Shown here piece after piece: positions 8,930-18,590 of a stretch of 64,000 nt of DNA. The translations under genes and the position numbers were made by a program. Within the stretch, counting starts at the first letter, position 1. Every line of letters starts with the position of its first letter. The notes under the pieces were generated by a model. That model searched no databases and was not told the DNA's origin. It was given only the letters and a program-made list of their open reading frames with translations. Origin of the DNA: an uncultured Oscillospiraceae bacterium (GTDB lineage Bacteria; Bacillota_A; Clostridia; Oscillospirales; Oscillospiraceae); contig CAJTTS010000009.1 in NCBI GenBank assembly GCA_910579155.1, positions 11,705 to 75,704 of the forward strand, read 5' to 3'.

Positions 8930-10714
8930 ATGTCTATCCCGGACAGCTTTTTGGACGACCTGAACGGGCGGCTGAATATTGTGGATGTGGTCTCCGCCTA
9001 CCTGCCCCTGACCAAGAAGGGGGGCAACTATTGGGGGTTGTGCCCCTTTCACCACGAGAAGACCCCGTCGTTCTCGGTGAACGAGTCCAAGCAGATTTTC
9101 CACTGCTTTGGCTGCGGCAAGGGGGGAGGGGCCATCCGCTTCGTCATGGAGATGGATAGCCTGTCCTTTCCGGAGGCGGTGCGCAAGCTGGCCCAGCAGG
9201 AGGGGATGGAGGTCCCAGACGATAGCCACGGGGACGGCAAGTGGCGGGAAAGGCGAAAGCGTATTCTGGAGCTGAACCGCGAAGCCGCCCGGTTTTACCG
9301 CTCCATGCTCGCCGACCCGCGGGGGGCGGCGGTGGCGTTCTACATCCGGGACAAGCGGCGCATCAGCCCCAAATTCTCCGCCCGGTTTGGCCTGGGAGCT
9401 GCGCCGGACGCCTGGGACAGCCTCATCAACGCCATGCGGGACAAGGGCTACGACAAGGCCGACCTCATTGACGCGGGTCTGGCCGTGGCGGGCAAGGGGG
9501 GCGGCGTGTACGACAAGTACCGCAACCGCCTGATGCTGCCGGTGATTGATGTGCGGGGGGATGTGATCGGGTTCACCAGTCGGGTGATGGACGACTCCAC
9601 CCCCAAGTATCTGAACACCCCGGAGACCGCCATCTTCAAAAAACGGTCCATTCTGTACGGCTTGAATTACGCCAAGAACACCAAACGCCCCAACTTTATC
9701 CTGGTGGAGGGCAACATCGACGTCATTACCTTACATCAGGCGGGGTTTGACAACACGGTAGCCACCATGGGCACCGCCCTCACCGAGGAGCATGTGAAGC
9801 TGCTGGGGCGGTACACCAAAGAGTTGGTGCTGTGCTACGACAACGACGCCGCCGGGGAGGACGCCACCCAGCGGGCCATTGCCCTGCTGAAAAACTCGGA
9901 GGTGGGGGTAAAGGTGCTGCGCCTGCCCAAGCGGCAGACCCCGGACGGCCAGATGGTTAAGCAGGACGCGGACGACTATATCAAAAATGTGGGGCCTCAG
10001 GCATTTGAGGACCTGATGAACCAGAGCTCCAATTCGGCGGAGTACCGTCTAGGCGTGGTGCGCGGAGGCTTTGACCTGAGCCGGGACGACCAGCGGGCCC
10101 AGTACCTCCAGGCGGCGGCCGAGGTGGTGGCGGGGCTGGACAGCCCGGTGGAGCGGGAGATTTACGCCGGGCGGTGCGCTGAGACGGCGGGAGTGTCCAA
10201 GGAGGCGGTGCTCCAGGAAGTGGAGCGGCTCCGGAAAAAAGGGGCCTGGAAAGCCAAAAAGCAGGAGGAGCGCCAGAACCTGACGCCCGCCCGTCAGGCC
10301 CAGCCAAAGGACCGGGGCCTGCGGTATACCAACGTCCGGTCCGCTTTGGCGGAGGAGGGCATTTTACGGGTGGTGCTGCTGGACGGGGAGTTTTTCCGGG
10401 AACTGGACGATCTGACCCCGGACTGCTTTTCCTCGCCCCTGCTGGGAAAGGTCTACGGCCTGCTGCGGGAGCGGTGGCAAACGGGGAAGAGCGTGGCGCT
10501 GCCCGCGTTGGAGAGCCGGCTGACCCCGGAGGAGTTGGACCAGCTTTCCGCCGCCGTCCAGAGGCCCCAGGCCCGGAATACCGCCCGGGAGGCCCTGGAG
10601 GCTTGTAAGAAAACAATTCTTGTGGAACACCGCAAGAGGGACATACATAGCGCGGAGGACCTGATCGACCTGAGACAGGCGCTGAAACAGAAAAATGCTA
10701 CGGAGGATGAATGA
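8930..10714 (+). CDS. dnaG: DNA primase
   Basis: DnaG synthesises RNA primers at the replication fork. The 594-residue protein has the N-terminal CHC2 zinc-binding domain with Cys38, His41, Cys59 and Cys62. The TOPRIM catalytic domain follows ([27 protein letters not shown]), and the C-terminal helicase-binding region closes it. The RBS GGGAGGTGG precedes the ATG. The spacer from yigZ is only 59 bp. It overlaps the start of rpoD by four bases, so primase and the primary sigma factor are translated in a coupled way, as in other bacteria. Confidence 0.97.
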   Translation: MSIPDSFLDDLNGRLNIVDVVSAYLPLTKKGGNYWGLCPFHHEKTPSFSVNESKQIFHCFGCGKGGGAIRFVMEMDSLSFPEAVRKLAQQEGMEVPDDSHGDGKWRERRKRILELNREAARFYRSMLADPRGAAVAFYIRDKRRISPKFSARFGLGAAPDAWDSLINAMRDKGYDKADLIDAGLAVAGKGGGVYDKYRNRLMLPVIDVRGDVIGFTSRVMDDSTPKYLNTPETAIFKKRSILYGLNYAKNTKRPNFILVEGNIDVITLHQAGFDNTVATMGTALTEEHVKLLGRYTKELVLCYDNDAAGEDATQRAIALLKNSEVGVKVLRLPKRQTPDGQMVKQDADDYIKNVGPQAFEDLMNQSSNSAEYRLGVVRGGFDLSRDDQRAQYLQAAAEVVAGLDSPVEREIYAGRCAETAGVSKEAVLQEVERLRKKGAWKAKKQEERQNLTPARQAQPKDRGLRYTNVRSALAEEGILRVVLLDGEFFRELDDLTPDCFSSPLLGKVYGLLRERWQTGKSVALPALESRLTPEELDQLSAAVQRPQARNTAREALEACKKTILVEHRKRDIHSAEDLIDLRQALKQKNATEDE

Positions 10715-12021
10715 TTATGAGCGAGAAGAAAAAGACGGTCAAGAAGACGGATACCGCCCCCCACACCCAGGCCAGCCCCGAAAAGCTGGAGGCGGCCAAG
10801 GCGGAGCTTGCCAAGATGGTGGAGGGGGTCCAGAACGGCGAAAAGCTGCTGGAGCTCATTGACGTCGGCTATAAAAAGGGCAAGTTGTCTTCCAACGAGA
10901 TGATGGAGACGCTGGACTCCATTAGCCTGGAGAGCGATCAGATGGACAAGGTGTACGACGTGCTGGAGAACCTTGGCATCGATACCGCCGGGGAGGAATT
11001 CCCTCTGGAGCTGGACGACGGCGCGCTTCCCCCCGCCGCCGAGCTGGAGGAAATCCCCGAGGAGGAGATCGTGGACCCCAACACCCTGGTAGATTCCTTT
11101 GCCATCGACGACCCGGTGCGCATGTACCTGAAAGAGATCGGCAAGGTGGACTTGCTGACCCCCGAGCGGGAGGTGGAGCTGGCCCAGAGAATGGGGGCCG
11201 GCGCGGCGGCACAGGAACAGCTCAGCGAGCTGGAGAAGTCCGGCGAGTCCATCCCGGAGGAGACGTTAAAGGAGCTGAAAAAGACCGTCAAGAGCGGCGA
11301 GAGAGCCAAGCAGCAGCTTGCGGAGGCCAACCTGCGCCTGGTGGTGTCCATCGCCAAGCGGTATGTGGGCCGGGGAATGCTGTTCCTGGATCTGATTCAG
11401 GAGGGCAACCTGGGCCTTATCAAGGCGGTGGAAAAGTTCGACTACACCAAGGGATACAAGTTCTCCACCTACGCCACCTGGTGGATTCGCCAGGCCATTA
11501 CCCGGGCCATCGCCGATCAGGCCCGCACCATCCGCATCCCGGTTCACATGGTGGAGACCATCAATAAGGTGATCCGGGTGAACCGGCAGCTCTTGCAGGA
11601 GCTGGGCCACGACCCCACCCCGGAGGAGACGGCGGCTGAGATGGGGATGCCGGTGGAGAAGGTGCGGGAGATTCTCAAAATCGCCCAGGAGCCCGTCTCC
11701 CTGGAGACCCCCATCGGCGAGGAGGAGGACAGCCACCTGGGCGACTTCATCGAGGATGACACTGCCTCCGAGCCCTCCGAGGCCGCGTCGTTTACCCTGT
11801 TGAAGGAGCAGCTTGTGGACGTGCTGTCCACCCTGACCCCCCGGGAGGAGAAGGTGCTGCGCCTGCGCTTCGGCATCGAGGACGGCCGCACGCGCACCCT
11901 GGAAGAGGTGGGCAAGGAATTCAACGTCACCCGGGAGCGCATCCGGCAGATTGAGGCCAAGGCCCTGCGCAAGCTGCGCCACCCCAGCCGGAGCAAGAAG
12001 CTGAAAGACTTTTTGAGCTGA
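10711..12021 (+). CDS. rpoD: Primary RNA polymerase sigma factor (RpoD/SigA)
   Basis: The housekeeping sigma-70 factor. The 436-residue protein is longer than the 371-residue B. subtilis SigA because of an acidic N-terminal extension (region 1.1 and linker, about residues 1-130). Conserved regions follow: 1.2 ([16 protein letters not shown]), 2 ([41 protein letters not shown]), 3, and 4.2 ([28 protein letters not shown]). Start choice is between ATG 10711 and ATG 10717. Both lie within range of GGAGG at 10702; the first overlaps the dnaG stop. An intrinsic terminator follows. Confidence 0.97.
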   Translation: MIMSEKKKTVKKTDTAPHTQASPEKLEAAKAELAKMVEGVQNGEKLLELIDVGYKKGKLSSNEMMETLDSISLESDQMDKVYDVLENLGIDTAGEEFPLELDDGALPPAAELEEIPEEEIVDPNTLVDSFAIDDPVRMYLKEIGKVDLLTPEREVELAQRMGAGAAAQEQLSELEKSGESIPEETLKELKKTVKSGERAKQQLAEANLRLVVSIAKRYVGRGMLFLDLIQEGNLGLIKAVEKFDYTKGYKFSTYATWWIRQAITRAIADQARTIRIPVHMVETINKVIRVNRQLLQELGHDPTPEETAAEMGMPVEKVREILKIAQEPVSLETPIGEEEDSHLGDFIEDDTASEPSEAASFTLLKEQLVDVLSTLTPREEKVLRLRFGIEDGRTRTLEEVGKEFNVTRERIRQIEAKALRKLRHPSRSKKLKDFLS

Positions 12022-12032
12022 ATGATTTGAAA

Positions 12033-12073
12033 AACCCGCCCCTGGCCAAGCTGGCAGGGGCGGGTTGCATTTT
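12033..12073 (+). terminator. Intrinsic terminator after rpoD
   Basis: A 12-bp G+C-rich stem (12033-12044 with 12055-12066) closes the dgt-rpoD operon. The following T-stretch is short (CATTTTA). It reaches the stop codon of the convergent gene. Confidence 0.75.
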
Positions 12074-12515
12074 AGTGGAAAACCGTCAATAGTTTTTCAA
12101 AGAAGTTTACTGATATGTTTTTCGTCGTTGGTATGTGAACAAATATGACGGGACAATCCATTTTCCACATCATCTGATAGTATGCCTCGTTGCACAGGCA
12201 ATGAGTGGGGCGATCTGATATTGTATAGTTCAAAGCAGATTTTTCGGCTTTTGCACGATATTTGGATAAGTTGGCCCTGGTGTGGAGCAAAGTGGAATCT
12301 TTTTCAGCCGACAACTCAAACCGAATGGAGTGTTTAAGCATCTTATCTGAACCAAACATGATTACATTTTTGTATCCGGCATCCAGCGATTCGATATCTT
12401 TTAGGATGCCGCGAAAGGAATTTGTTAAGAATACCTTGTCTCCCGGAAGAGAAGAAACCAGATGAAAAGATGAGTTGTGTGACCCTTTAAAGCCGGAGTA
12501 TAAAACATTTTCCAT
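12072..12515 (-). CDS. Divergent pyroglutamyl-peptidase-like (C15 family) protein
   Basis: A 147-residue protein without an obvious close family. It carries the layout of the C15 pyroglutamyl-peptidase catalytic triad. IRFELSAEK aligns with the family's I-x-x-E-R-x-A-I-N (Glu), RPTHCLCNEAYYQM with the T-x-L-C-N-x-x-x-Y nucleophile motif (Cys), and VIFVHIPT with x-x-x-H-V-P (His). The N-terminal GFKGSHNSS matches the G-F-x-P-F-G-x-x-x-x-N-x-S motif. It is about 60 residues shorter than typical enzymes, so activity is uncertain. The gene is noticeably A+T-richer than its neighbours, has a weak RBS and lies 12 bp behind the RluA gene, which suggests a later acquisition. Confidence 0.5.
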   Translation of the reverse strand: MENVLYSGFKGSHNSSFHLVSSLPGDKVFLTNSFRGILKDIESLDAGYKNVIMFGSDKMLKHSIRFELSAEKDSTLLHTRANLSKYRAKAEKSALNYTISDRPTHCLCNEAYYQMMWKMDCPVIFVHIPTTKNISVNFFEKLLTVFH

Positions 12516-12527
12516 GATAGAATATAA

Positions 12528-13418
12528 TCATCGGAACACCCGGTTGAAATCCCGGGGCATTTTGGCCCTGAATGTGATCTGATCTCCGGTGGCGGGGTGT
12601 GTGAAGGACAGCTCATTGGCGTGGAGGCACAGCCGCCCAATGGGGTTGGTGCGGGCTCCATACTGCTTGTCCCCGGCAACAGGGCAGCCCAGCTCCTTCA
12701 TGTGAACACGAATCTGGTTCTTTCGGCCTGTCTCAATATTGATGTTCAACAGGGCATAGCCGCCTCCGGACTTCTGTATCTCATAGCTGGTGATGGCCTC
12801 TTTGGCCCCTTTTCCCGGTGCGCCGGAAAAGCTCAGATGGGTGTCCGTCTCCACCAGCCAGGAGCGGATGGTGTCCCGCTCTGGCTTGGGCACCCCCTCC
12901 ACCACCGCCAGATAGCCCCGGCGGGTTACCATGTTGTTCCAGTGGGCCTGAAACAGCTCCTTGGTCTCCGGGTCCCGGGCGAACATCAGCACCCCGGAGG
13001 TATCCCGGTCCAGCCGGTGGAGGACAAAAATGCGGTCGTCCACCCGCCTGCTCTTTACGTAGTCGGTGACCATGTGATAGGCGGTGCGGGTTTTCTCCTT
13101 GTCGTTGGCCACGCTGAGCAGCTTGGCGGGCTTGTTCACCACAATGAGGTGCTCGTCCTCGTAGAGGATGGGGAAGGGCAGCGCGTCTGCTTTTGGTGCG
13201 GAGGAGGGCAGGATGGTCACCTTCTGCCCCGGGGCAAGGGGAGTATCAAACCGGGAGATGGGCACGCCGTCCACCGCCACCAGCCGCCGGGACAGCAGGG
13301 ATTTTACGTTGTTGCGGCTCTTGCCCTTCACCTGCGAGAGCAGAAAGGGGAGCAGGGTGGCGGGCTCGTCCACCGTATAGACAGGGGCTTCGCCCCGATG
13401 CTTATTGTTGTGTTCCAT
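12528..13418 (-). CDS. RluA-family pseudouridine synthase
   Basis: This family isomerises uridines to pseudouridine in rRNA or tRNA. The 296-residue protein has an N-terminal S4-like RNA-binding segment (residues about 20-70: KSRNNVKSLLSRRLVAVDG) and the catalytic motif HRLDRDTSGV with its essential Asp. It ends with the GRKNQIRVHMKELGCPVAGDKQYG and RLCLHA blocks. The ATG at 13418 (GAAGG upstream) is preferred to a TTG 18 bases earlier. The target site cannot be told from sequence. It is divergent from yqfC across 123 bp. Confidence 0.92.
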   Translation of the reverse strand: MEHNNKHRGEAPVYTVDEPATLLPFLLSQVKGKSRNNVKSLLSRRLVAVDGVPISRFDTPLAPGQKVTILPSSAPKADALPFPILYEDEHLIVVNKPAKLLSVANDKEKTRTAYHMVTDYVKSRRVDDRIFVLHRLDRDTSGVLMFARDPETKELFQAHWNNMVTRRGYLAVVEGVPKPERDTIRSWLVETDTHLSFSGAPGKGAKEAITSYEIQKSGGGYALLNINIETGRKNQIRVHMKELGCPVAGDKQYGARTNPIGRLCLHANELSFTHPATGDQITFRAKMPRDFNRVFR

Positions 13419-13541
13419 AATTGACCGCCTTCTCAATATTTTGCCTATTGTATCACAGGCGGGGAGAAAAGTCCATGAAATTCCAATGGGACAGGCAAGA
13501 CAGGGCGTTTCCCCTCATATGCTTCCCAGAGGTGATGTATC

Positions 13542-13817
13542 GTGGGAGAAAAAGAGGGCCTGCTACTCCGGGCATCCCGACTGTTTGATCTGCCTGCCGA
13601 CGCGCTGGCAGGTGTGCCCAGGGTAGAGATCATTGGGGACGGTGAGCTGCGCATGGGTCCCCACCGGGGCATCTTAGCCTACGGGCCGGAGGAAATCCAT
13701 ATATCCGGCGGCAGCATCGTGGTGCTGGTGCGGGGCAGCGGCCTGGAGCTGCGGGCCATGACCCCGGAGGAGCTGCTTGTTACAGGGACCATCACCGCCG
13801 TGGAATTTATGAGGTGA
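13542..13817 (+). CDS. yqfC: Sporulation protein YqfC (YabP/YqfC family)
   Basis: A 91-residue member of the YabP/YqfC family, needed for normal endospore formation in Bacillus (sigma-E regulon). The family pattern is visible: LPADALAGVPRVEIIGDGEL, then a hydrophobic strand run with IHISGGSIVVLVRGSGLEL and MTPEELLVTGTI. It starts at GTG with a GAGGTGAT site upstream and lies 4 bp before yqfD. The pair yqfC-yqfD-phoH is a conserved marker of endospore-forming Firmicutes. Confidence 0.9.
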   Translation: MGEKEGLLLRASRLFDLPADALAGVPRVEIIGDGELRMGPHRGILAYGPEEIHISGGSIVVLVRGSGLELRAMTPEELLVTGTITAVEFMR

Positions 13818-13821
13818 AACC

Positions 13822-15069
13822 ATGAAAAAGCTCATCAACCTGCTGCGGGGGTATGTGGAGCTGACGGTAACAGGGGCTTTCCCGGAGCGTCTGCTGAACC
13901 TGTGCGCCCAGAACCGGCTGCAATTCTGGAAGCTGTGCTGGATCGATGAGACCAGTTTTACCTTCCGTATCGCCCTCCAGGACCGGAAACGGCTTGAGGG
14001 GCTGTCCCAGCGCGCGATGTGTGAGCTGCATGAAAAGGGCCGCCGGGGGGCGGCGGCGGTGGCGGAGCGGATGATCCGGCGGCGGTGGGGGTTTGTGGTG
14101 GGGGTGGCGCTGTGCTTCCTGGCGGTGAGCTTTCTGTCCCGGTTTGTGCTGGTCATCGAGGTGACGGGGAATGAGACCGTCCCTACCGCCGTCATCCTGT
14201 CCCAGCTCCAGCGGGCGGGGGTGCGGCCCGGAGCCTACGGCCCCGCCATCCCGCAAAAGGAGGCGGCCAACATTGCCCTGCTGGGCCTGCCGGAGCTGAG
14301 CTACCTGGCCATCAACATCTACGGTACCCGGGCGGAGGTGGTGGTGCATGAGGCGGAGAAAAAGCCCGAGCTGCTGGACGAGAACGTACCCACCGACGTG
14401 GTGGCGGAGGCAGACGGCATCATTGAGGATATTCAGGCGGACACAGGCCGCGCCATGTTCCAGAATGGGGATATCGTGGCCAAGGGAGAGGTGCTCATCA
14501 GCGGGGACCTGGATTTGAAGGAACCGGAGTACGGTACGGTGGATTTTGGACACCTGATTGTCCATGCCGCTGGTACAGTAACCGCCCGGACCTGGCGGAC
14601 GCTGGAGGAGACCATTCCCCTCGCCGTCCAGGCCAAGGAGTACACCGGGGAGGAGCTGACGGACCGCGCCATAAAAATTTTATGGTTTGACCTGGATTTT
14701 TTCCAAAACAGTAGCATTTCTGGTGGGAGATGTGATAAAATATCTAAGACTGAGCAGTTGACTGTGTTTGGCTGCCCGTGGCCGGTCTGGCTGACCACCA
14801 CAACTCTGCGGGGTTATGAGCTCTCCCAGCGGGAAATTGACCGGGAGGGCGCCGCCGCTCAACTGGAGGAAGCGCTGCTGTCCCGACTGCACAAGCTGAT
14901 GGAGGCAAACGGCGGCGAGGTGTTGCGCACGGATTTTTCTGTTCGGGAGGAGAACGGGCGACTCACGGTCACGTTGCTGGCGGAGTGCCGGGAAGAGATT
15001 GGCCGAACTGTGGAGCGGGACGGCGAGGTGGGCCGAATATACGGAGATGGGGGAACGTCCGCCCCATAA
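13822..15069 (+). CDS. yqfD: Sporulation protein YqfD
   Basis: A 415-residue membrane-anchored sporulation protein. A basic N-terminal domain (about 1-85) precedes one clear transmembrane helix (WGFVVGVALCFLAVSFLSRFVL, residues about 92-113). A large extracytoplasmic part follows, with a POTRA-like start (VTGNETVPTAVILSQLQRAG) and the KGEVLISGDL motif. The family is sigma-E controlled in Bacillus and of unknown biochemistry. A segment near codons 285-315 is locally A+T-rich. It is followed by phoH after 41 bp, keeping the standard order. Confidence 0.92.
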   Translation: MKKLINLLRGYVELTVTGAFPERLLNLCAQNRLQFWKLCWIDETSFTFRIALQDRKRLEGLSQRAMCELHEKGRRGAAAVAERMIRRRWGFVVGVALCFLAVSFLSRFVLVIEVTGNETVPTAVILSQLQRAGVRPGAYGPAIPQKEAANIALLGLPELSYLAINIYGTRAEVVVHEAEKKPELLDENVPTDVVAEADGIIEDIQADTGRAMFQNGDIVAKGEVLISGDLDLKEPEYGTVDFGHLIVHAAGTVTARTWRTLEETIPLAVQAKEYTGEELTDRAIKILWFDLDFFQNSSISGGRCDKISKTEQLTVFGCPWPVWLTTTTLRGYELSQREIDREGAAAQLEEALLSRLHKLMEANGGEVLRTDFSVREENGRLTVTLLAECREEIGRTVERDGEVGRIYGDGGTSAP

Positions 15070-15110
15070 TATCAAGCAAGTTTAAAATAGACGATACAAA
15101 GGAGTTTCCA

Positions 15111-16088
15111 ATGACAGAGCAGAGCATCAGCATTGAGCGGATGGAGGAGGCCGTCAACCTGTTCGGCCTGTTCGATGAGAACATCCGCCTGATTGAGCAG
15201 GAGCTGGACGTGTCGGTGGTGAACCGGGAGTCCAATTTAAAAATTTCCGGCGACGGCGAGAACGTCATGTGGGCGGTGAAGGCCATCCAGGGTTTGCTGA
15301 CCCTGTCCGCCAAGGGGGAGGCCATCGGTCAGCAGAATGTGCGGTATATCATCGAACTGGTCCGTTCCGGCAACGAGGGAAAGATTGCCCAGTTGGCGGG
15401 CAACGTGGTGTGCGTCACCGCCAAGGGCAAGCCCATCAAGGCCAAAACCATCGGCCAACAGAAGTATGTGGACGCCATCAAGAACAACACCGTCACCATC
15501 GGCGTGGGCCCCGCCGGCACGGGCAAGACCTACCTGGCGGTGGCGGCGGCGGTGGCGGCCTTCCGGGAGAAGCAGATCAACCGCATCATCCTGACCCGTC
15601 CCGCCGTGGAGGCGGGGGAGCGGCTGGGTTTCCTGCCGGGGGACCTGCAATCCAAGGTGGATCCCTACCTGCGGCCCCTGTACGACGCGCTGTTCGACAT
15701 GCTGGGGGCAGAGACGTATCAGAAGTACGTGGAGCGGGGGAATATCGAGGTGGCACCGCTGGCGTATATGCGCGGGCGGACGCTGGACGACTCGTTCATT
15801 ATTTTGGACGAGGCCCAGAACACCAGCCGGGAGCAGATGAAAATGTTCCTCACCCGGCTGGGCTTCGGCTCCAAAATCGTCATCACCGGCGACGCCACCC
15901 AGATCGACCTGCCGGCGGACAAGGTGTCCGGCCTGAAGGAGGCCATGCGGGTGCTGAAGGGTGTGGAGGACATCGCCATCTGTCAGCTCACCGGGGCGGA
16001 TGTGGTGCGGCATGTGATCGTGCAGCGAATCATCAAGGCCTATGAGGACGACGAGAAGCGCCGGGCCGCCAAGCGGGACAAGCGTTAA
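15111..16088 (+). CDS. phoH: PhoH family ATPase
   Basis: A 325-residue cytoplasmic PhoH-type P-loop protein, of unproven role and linked by context to RNA metabolism (neighbour of ybeY and era). The N-terminal KH-like part (about 1-110) is followed by Walker A GPAGTGKT and Walker B FIILDEAQN. The conserved RAPAVEAGERLGFLPGDLQ-like and KIVITGDATQIDLP motifs follow. The frame is open further upstream inside yqfD, but the ATG at 15111 has AAAGGAG 6 bases before it and matches the family N-terminus. Confidence 0.94.
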   Translation: MTEQSISIERMEEAVNLFGLFDENIRLIEQELDVSVVNRESNLKISGDGENVMWAVKAIQGLLTLSAKGEAIGQQNVRYIIELVRSGNEGKIAQLAGNVVCVTAKGKPIKAKTIGQQKYVDAIKNNTVTIGVGPAGTGKTYLAVAAAVAAFREKQINRIILTRPAVEAGERLGFLPGDLQSKVDPYLRPLYDALFDMLGAETYQKYVERGNIEVAPLAYMRGRTLDDSFIILDEAQNTSREQMKMFLTRLGFGSKIVITGDATQIDLPADKVSGLKEAMRVLKGVEDIAICQLTGADVVRHVIVQRIIKAYEDDEKRRAAKRDKR

Positions 16089-16201
16089 CGCAGGTCGAAG
16101 GAAGCCGCAGTAATGCGTGTACGGAGCTGCAATCCCCGATAAAGGACCACAATCCATGTCCCCGGACAGGATTGTTTTCCAGGTCGTAGGGCCATTTGCC
16201 G

Positions 16202-16315
16202 GGGGTTGACTCGTTGGAAAATAGAGGGAATACGTTGCCGGCAATCGCGGAATTTTACGATGAGTCCATTGACTGGCTCATGGGCCGTACCGACAAGCAG
16301 GAGGTCAACCGATAA
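16202..16315 (+). pseudogene. C-terminal remnant of an XRE-type helix-turn-helix regulator
   Basis: The 226-bp gap between phoH and ybeY holds a short frame whose product ends FYDESIDWLMGRTDKQEVNR and stops at TAA, sharing one base with the ybeY ATG. This matches the usual C-terminus of small Firmicute HTH-XRE regulators (ADFYxVSxDYLLGRTDxPEVNR). The frame is closed by TAG at 16187, and no HTH motif is readable upstream in any frame. I read it as the tail of a broken regulator gene. Nothing else is seen in 16089-16201. Confidence 0.6.
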
Positions 16316-16815
16316 TGCCAAAGCATGAAATCATCATCTCCGCCGACGTGGAGGATGTGGATGAAAAGCTGGATTCATTCATCAGCAAGGTGATCCGCAC
16401 TGCGCTGGACGCGGAAGGGGTGAAAATACCCTGTGAAGTAAATGTGCTTGTCGCCAATGACGCGGGCATTCACCAGGTAAATCTGGACATGCGGAACGTG
16501 GACGCCCCCACCGATGTGCTGAGTTTCCCCATGTTCGACCTGACTCCGGGGGACAAGCCCTCCCCGGGGGACGCGGACCCTGCCACCGGGCTGGTGCCCC
16601 TGGGGGACATGTGCATCTCCATGGAGCGGGTTCGCGCCCAGGCCGAGGAGTATGGACACAGCCCACGCCGGGAGCTGGCCTATCTGGCCGTCCACTCCGT
16701 GCTGCATCTGCTGGGCTACGACCACCTGGACGAGGGGCCGATGAAGGCCCAGATGCGGAGGCGGGAGGAGGACATCATGAGAGAATTGGGATTAGAGAGG
16801 GGACAAAGCACATGA
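16315..16815 (+). CDS. ybeY: Endoribonuclease YbeY
   Basis: YbeY is a zinc-dependent endoribonuclease for 16S rRNA 3'-end maturation and ribosome quality control. The 166-residue protein has the UPF0054 signature HSVLHLLGYDHLDEG with the three metal-binding histidines and the upstream NVDAPTDVLSFPM motif. The position between phoH and era is the conserved one. Its own RBS is provided by the tail of the HTH remnant (GGAGG at 16300), and its stop overlaps the next gene by four bases. Confidence 0.95.
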   Translation: MPKHEIIISADVEDVDEKLDSFISKVIRTALDAEGVKIPCEVNVLVANDAGIHQVNLDMRNVDAPTDVLSFPMFDLTPGDKPSPGDADPATGLVPLGDMCISMERVRAQAEEYGHSPRRELAYLAVHSVLHLLGYDHLDEGPMKAQMRRREEDIMRELGLERGQST

Positions 16816-17651
16816 AAATACGCTATGCTTTGCCGATAGTAGCCTTGGCGCTGTTGCTGGCCGGGTGTCAGGCGGAGAAGTCTGTGGAAACCGCGTCGGT
16901 GCCGCCGGAGACGCCCGCACCGACGGAGGAATCTGCGCCGCTGGAGACGCTGGGGCCGTCCCTCGACCCGCTGGAGGAGCTTTTGGCACAGCAGCCTATA
17001 GATGATACCCACGACGCGTTTTTGGTACCCACTGGGGGAACGCTGGGGACGCTGCTGGTGACGGTGGAGCTGGGGGAGCGGGACCCGGAGCTGATGGAAT
17101 GCCCGTTATACTTTGCCGTCTGGAATCCGGAGGATATGAGCAGACCGGTTCAGGAGATGGAAAAGACGACCTTTAACGTGTTTCATTGGCACGAGGAATT
17201 GGACGCCAATTTTGACGGCCTTGGAGACTTCAGCTATACGTATGCCATGGGGAATCAGCCGACTTACGGCTATCTCTGGGTTTGGGACGAGGACGCGGGG
17301 CAGTTTGTGGAGGCACCGGAATATCAGGAGATATCCGGGCCCCGTTGCAACCCGGAGACAGAGATCATCGACGGCTTTGCCCGCAACAGCGGGGCCGGGG
17401 ACGGCGTGACCACCTTCCACCGCTGGGAGGACGGGGAGCTGGTGTGCATCCGGCGGATCGAGACGTGGTGGGAAGCGACAGATATGGTGATCCCCGAGAC
17501 AGAAGGGACGGTGTTCATCTACGGGATAAGGGTGGAGGACCGGATCGACGGGGAATTGACCCAGGTGTACTACAAGGAGTTTCCCCCAGGAGAGGATTTC
17601 TTCGACGAGCAGGCGAAATGGGAGCGCCTGGATTACCACGGGGAAAACTAA
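16812..17651 (+). CDS. Lipoprotein of unknown function
   Basis: A 279-residue predicted lipoprotein. A signal peptide (MKIRYALPIVALALLL) ends in the lipobox LLAGC at residues 16-20. An acidic, Pro/Thr/Glu-rich linker of about 40 residues follows, then a soluble domain rich in Trp, Tyr and Asp. That domain includes a segment reminiscent of FG-GAP/integrin-like repeats (ANFDGLGDFSY). I do not recognise a named family. Its ATG overlaps the ybeY stop, so it is co-translated in the phoH-era operon, where such a gene is not standard. Confidence 0.75.
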   Translation: MKIRYALPIVALALLLAGCQAEKSVETASVPPETPAPTEESAPLETLGPSLDPLEELLAQQPIDDTHDAFLVPTGGTLGTLLVTVELGERDPELMECPLYFAVWNPEDMSRPVQEMEKTTFNVFHWHEELDANFDGLGDFSYTYAMGNQPTYGYLWVWDEDAGQFVEAPEYQEISGPRCNPETEIIDGFARNSGAGDGVTTFHRWEDGELVCIRRIETWWEATDMVIPETEGTVFIYGIRVEDRIDGELTQVYYKEFPPGEDFFDEQAKWERLDYHGEN

Positions 17652-17693
17652 GCATACTTATATAAAATGCTCAAGAAAGTTGAGGATCACCTT

Positions 17694-18587
17694 ATGAATA
17701 TCAAAAAATCCGGCATCATCACCATCTGTGGGCGGCCCAATGTGGGCAAATCCACCCTGACCAACACCCTGGCGGGGGAGAAGGTCGCCATCGTATCCCC
17801 GAAGCCCCAGACCACCCGGAACCGTATCTGCGCCGTCCTCAACCGAGGAGACAGCCAGTTTGTGTTTGTGGACACGCCGGGCCTGCATAAGGCCCGCACC
17901 CGGCTGGGGGATTACATGGTCAAGGTGGTGCGCCAGTCGGTGGCGGATGTGGACGGGGTGATGCTGTTGGTAGAGCCGGTGGACCACATCGGCAAGCCGG
18001 AGGAGGAGCTGATTTCCCGGATCAAGGCGCTGGGCGCGCCCGCCGCGCTGGTCATCAACAAGATCGACACGGTGGAAAAGGAGAAGCTGCTGTCGGTGAT
18101 GGCGGTGTACGGCGCGGCCCACGACTGGGACGCGGTGGTGCCCATCTCGGCCAAGACCGGCGAGGGTGTGGACGAACTGCTGGAGGTACTGGACGGTTGG
18201 CTGCCCGAGGGGCCACAGCTCTTCCCGGACGGGGCGGTGACCGACCAGCCGGAACGGCAAATCATGGCGGAGATCGTCCGGGAGAAGTTGCTTCGGGAGC
18301 TGGACCAGGAGATTCCACACGGCACGGCGGTGGAGGTGACCAAGTTCTCCCAACGGGACAACGACATCATCGACTGCCACGTGACCATATATTGTGAAAA
18401 GGCGTCCCACAAGGGTATCATCATCGGCAAGGGCGGGGCCATGCTGAAAAAGATCAGCACCCAAGCCCGGCAGGACATGGAGGCGTTCATGGGGGCTAAG
18501 ATGTATCTGGAGACCTGGGTGAAGGTCAAGGAGAACTGGCGGGACAATCCGGCGGCCATCCAGAATTTCGGGTATGAGGAAGACTGA
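17694..18587 (+). CDS. era: GTPase Era
   Basis: Era is an essential ribosome-assembly GTPase that binds the 3' end of 16S rRNA. The 297-residue protein has G1 GRPNVGKST, G2 around KPQTTRNRI, G3 DTPG, G4 NKID and the C-terminal KH domain (GKGGAMLKKI). An ATG 27 bases upstream is in frame but has no RBS. The ATG at 17694 has GAGGA 7 bases before it. The gap from the lipoprotein gene is 42 bp and contains no terminator. Confidence 0.96.
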   Translation: MNIKKSGIITICGRPNVGKSTLTNTLAGEKVAIVSPKPQTTRNRICAVLNRGDSQFVFVDTPGLHKARTRLGDYMVKVVRQSVADVDGVMLLVEPVDHIGKPEEELISRIKALGAPAALVINKIDTVEKEKLLSVMAVYGAAHDWDAVVPISAKTGEGVDELLEVLDGWLPEGPQLFPDGAVTDQPERQIMAEIVREKLLRELDQEIPHGTAVEVTKFSQRDNDIIDCHVTIYCEKASHKGIIIGKGGAMLKKISTQARQDMEAFMGAKMYLETWVKVKENWRDNPAAIQNFGYEED

Positions 18588-18590
18588 GCT

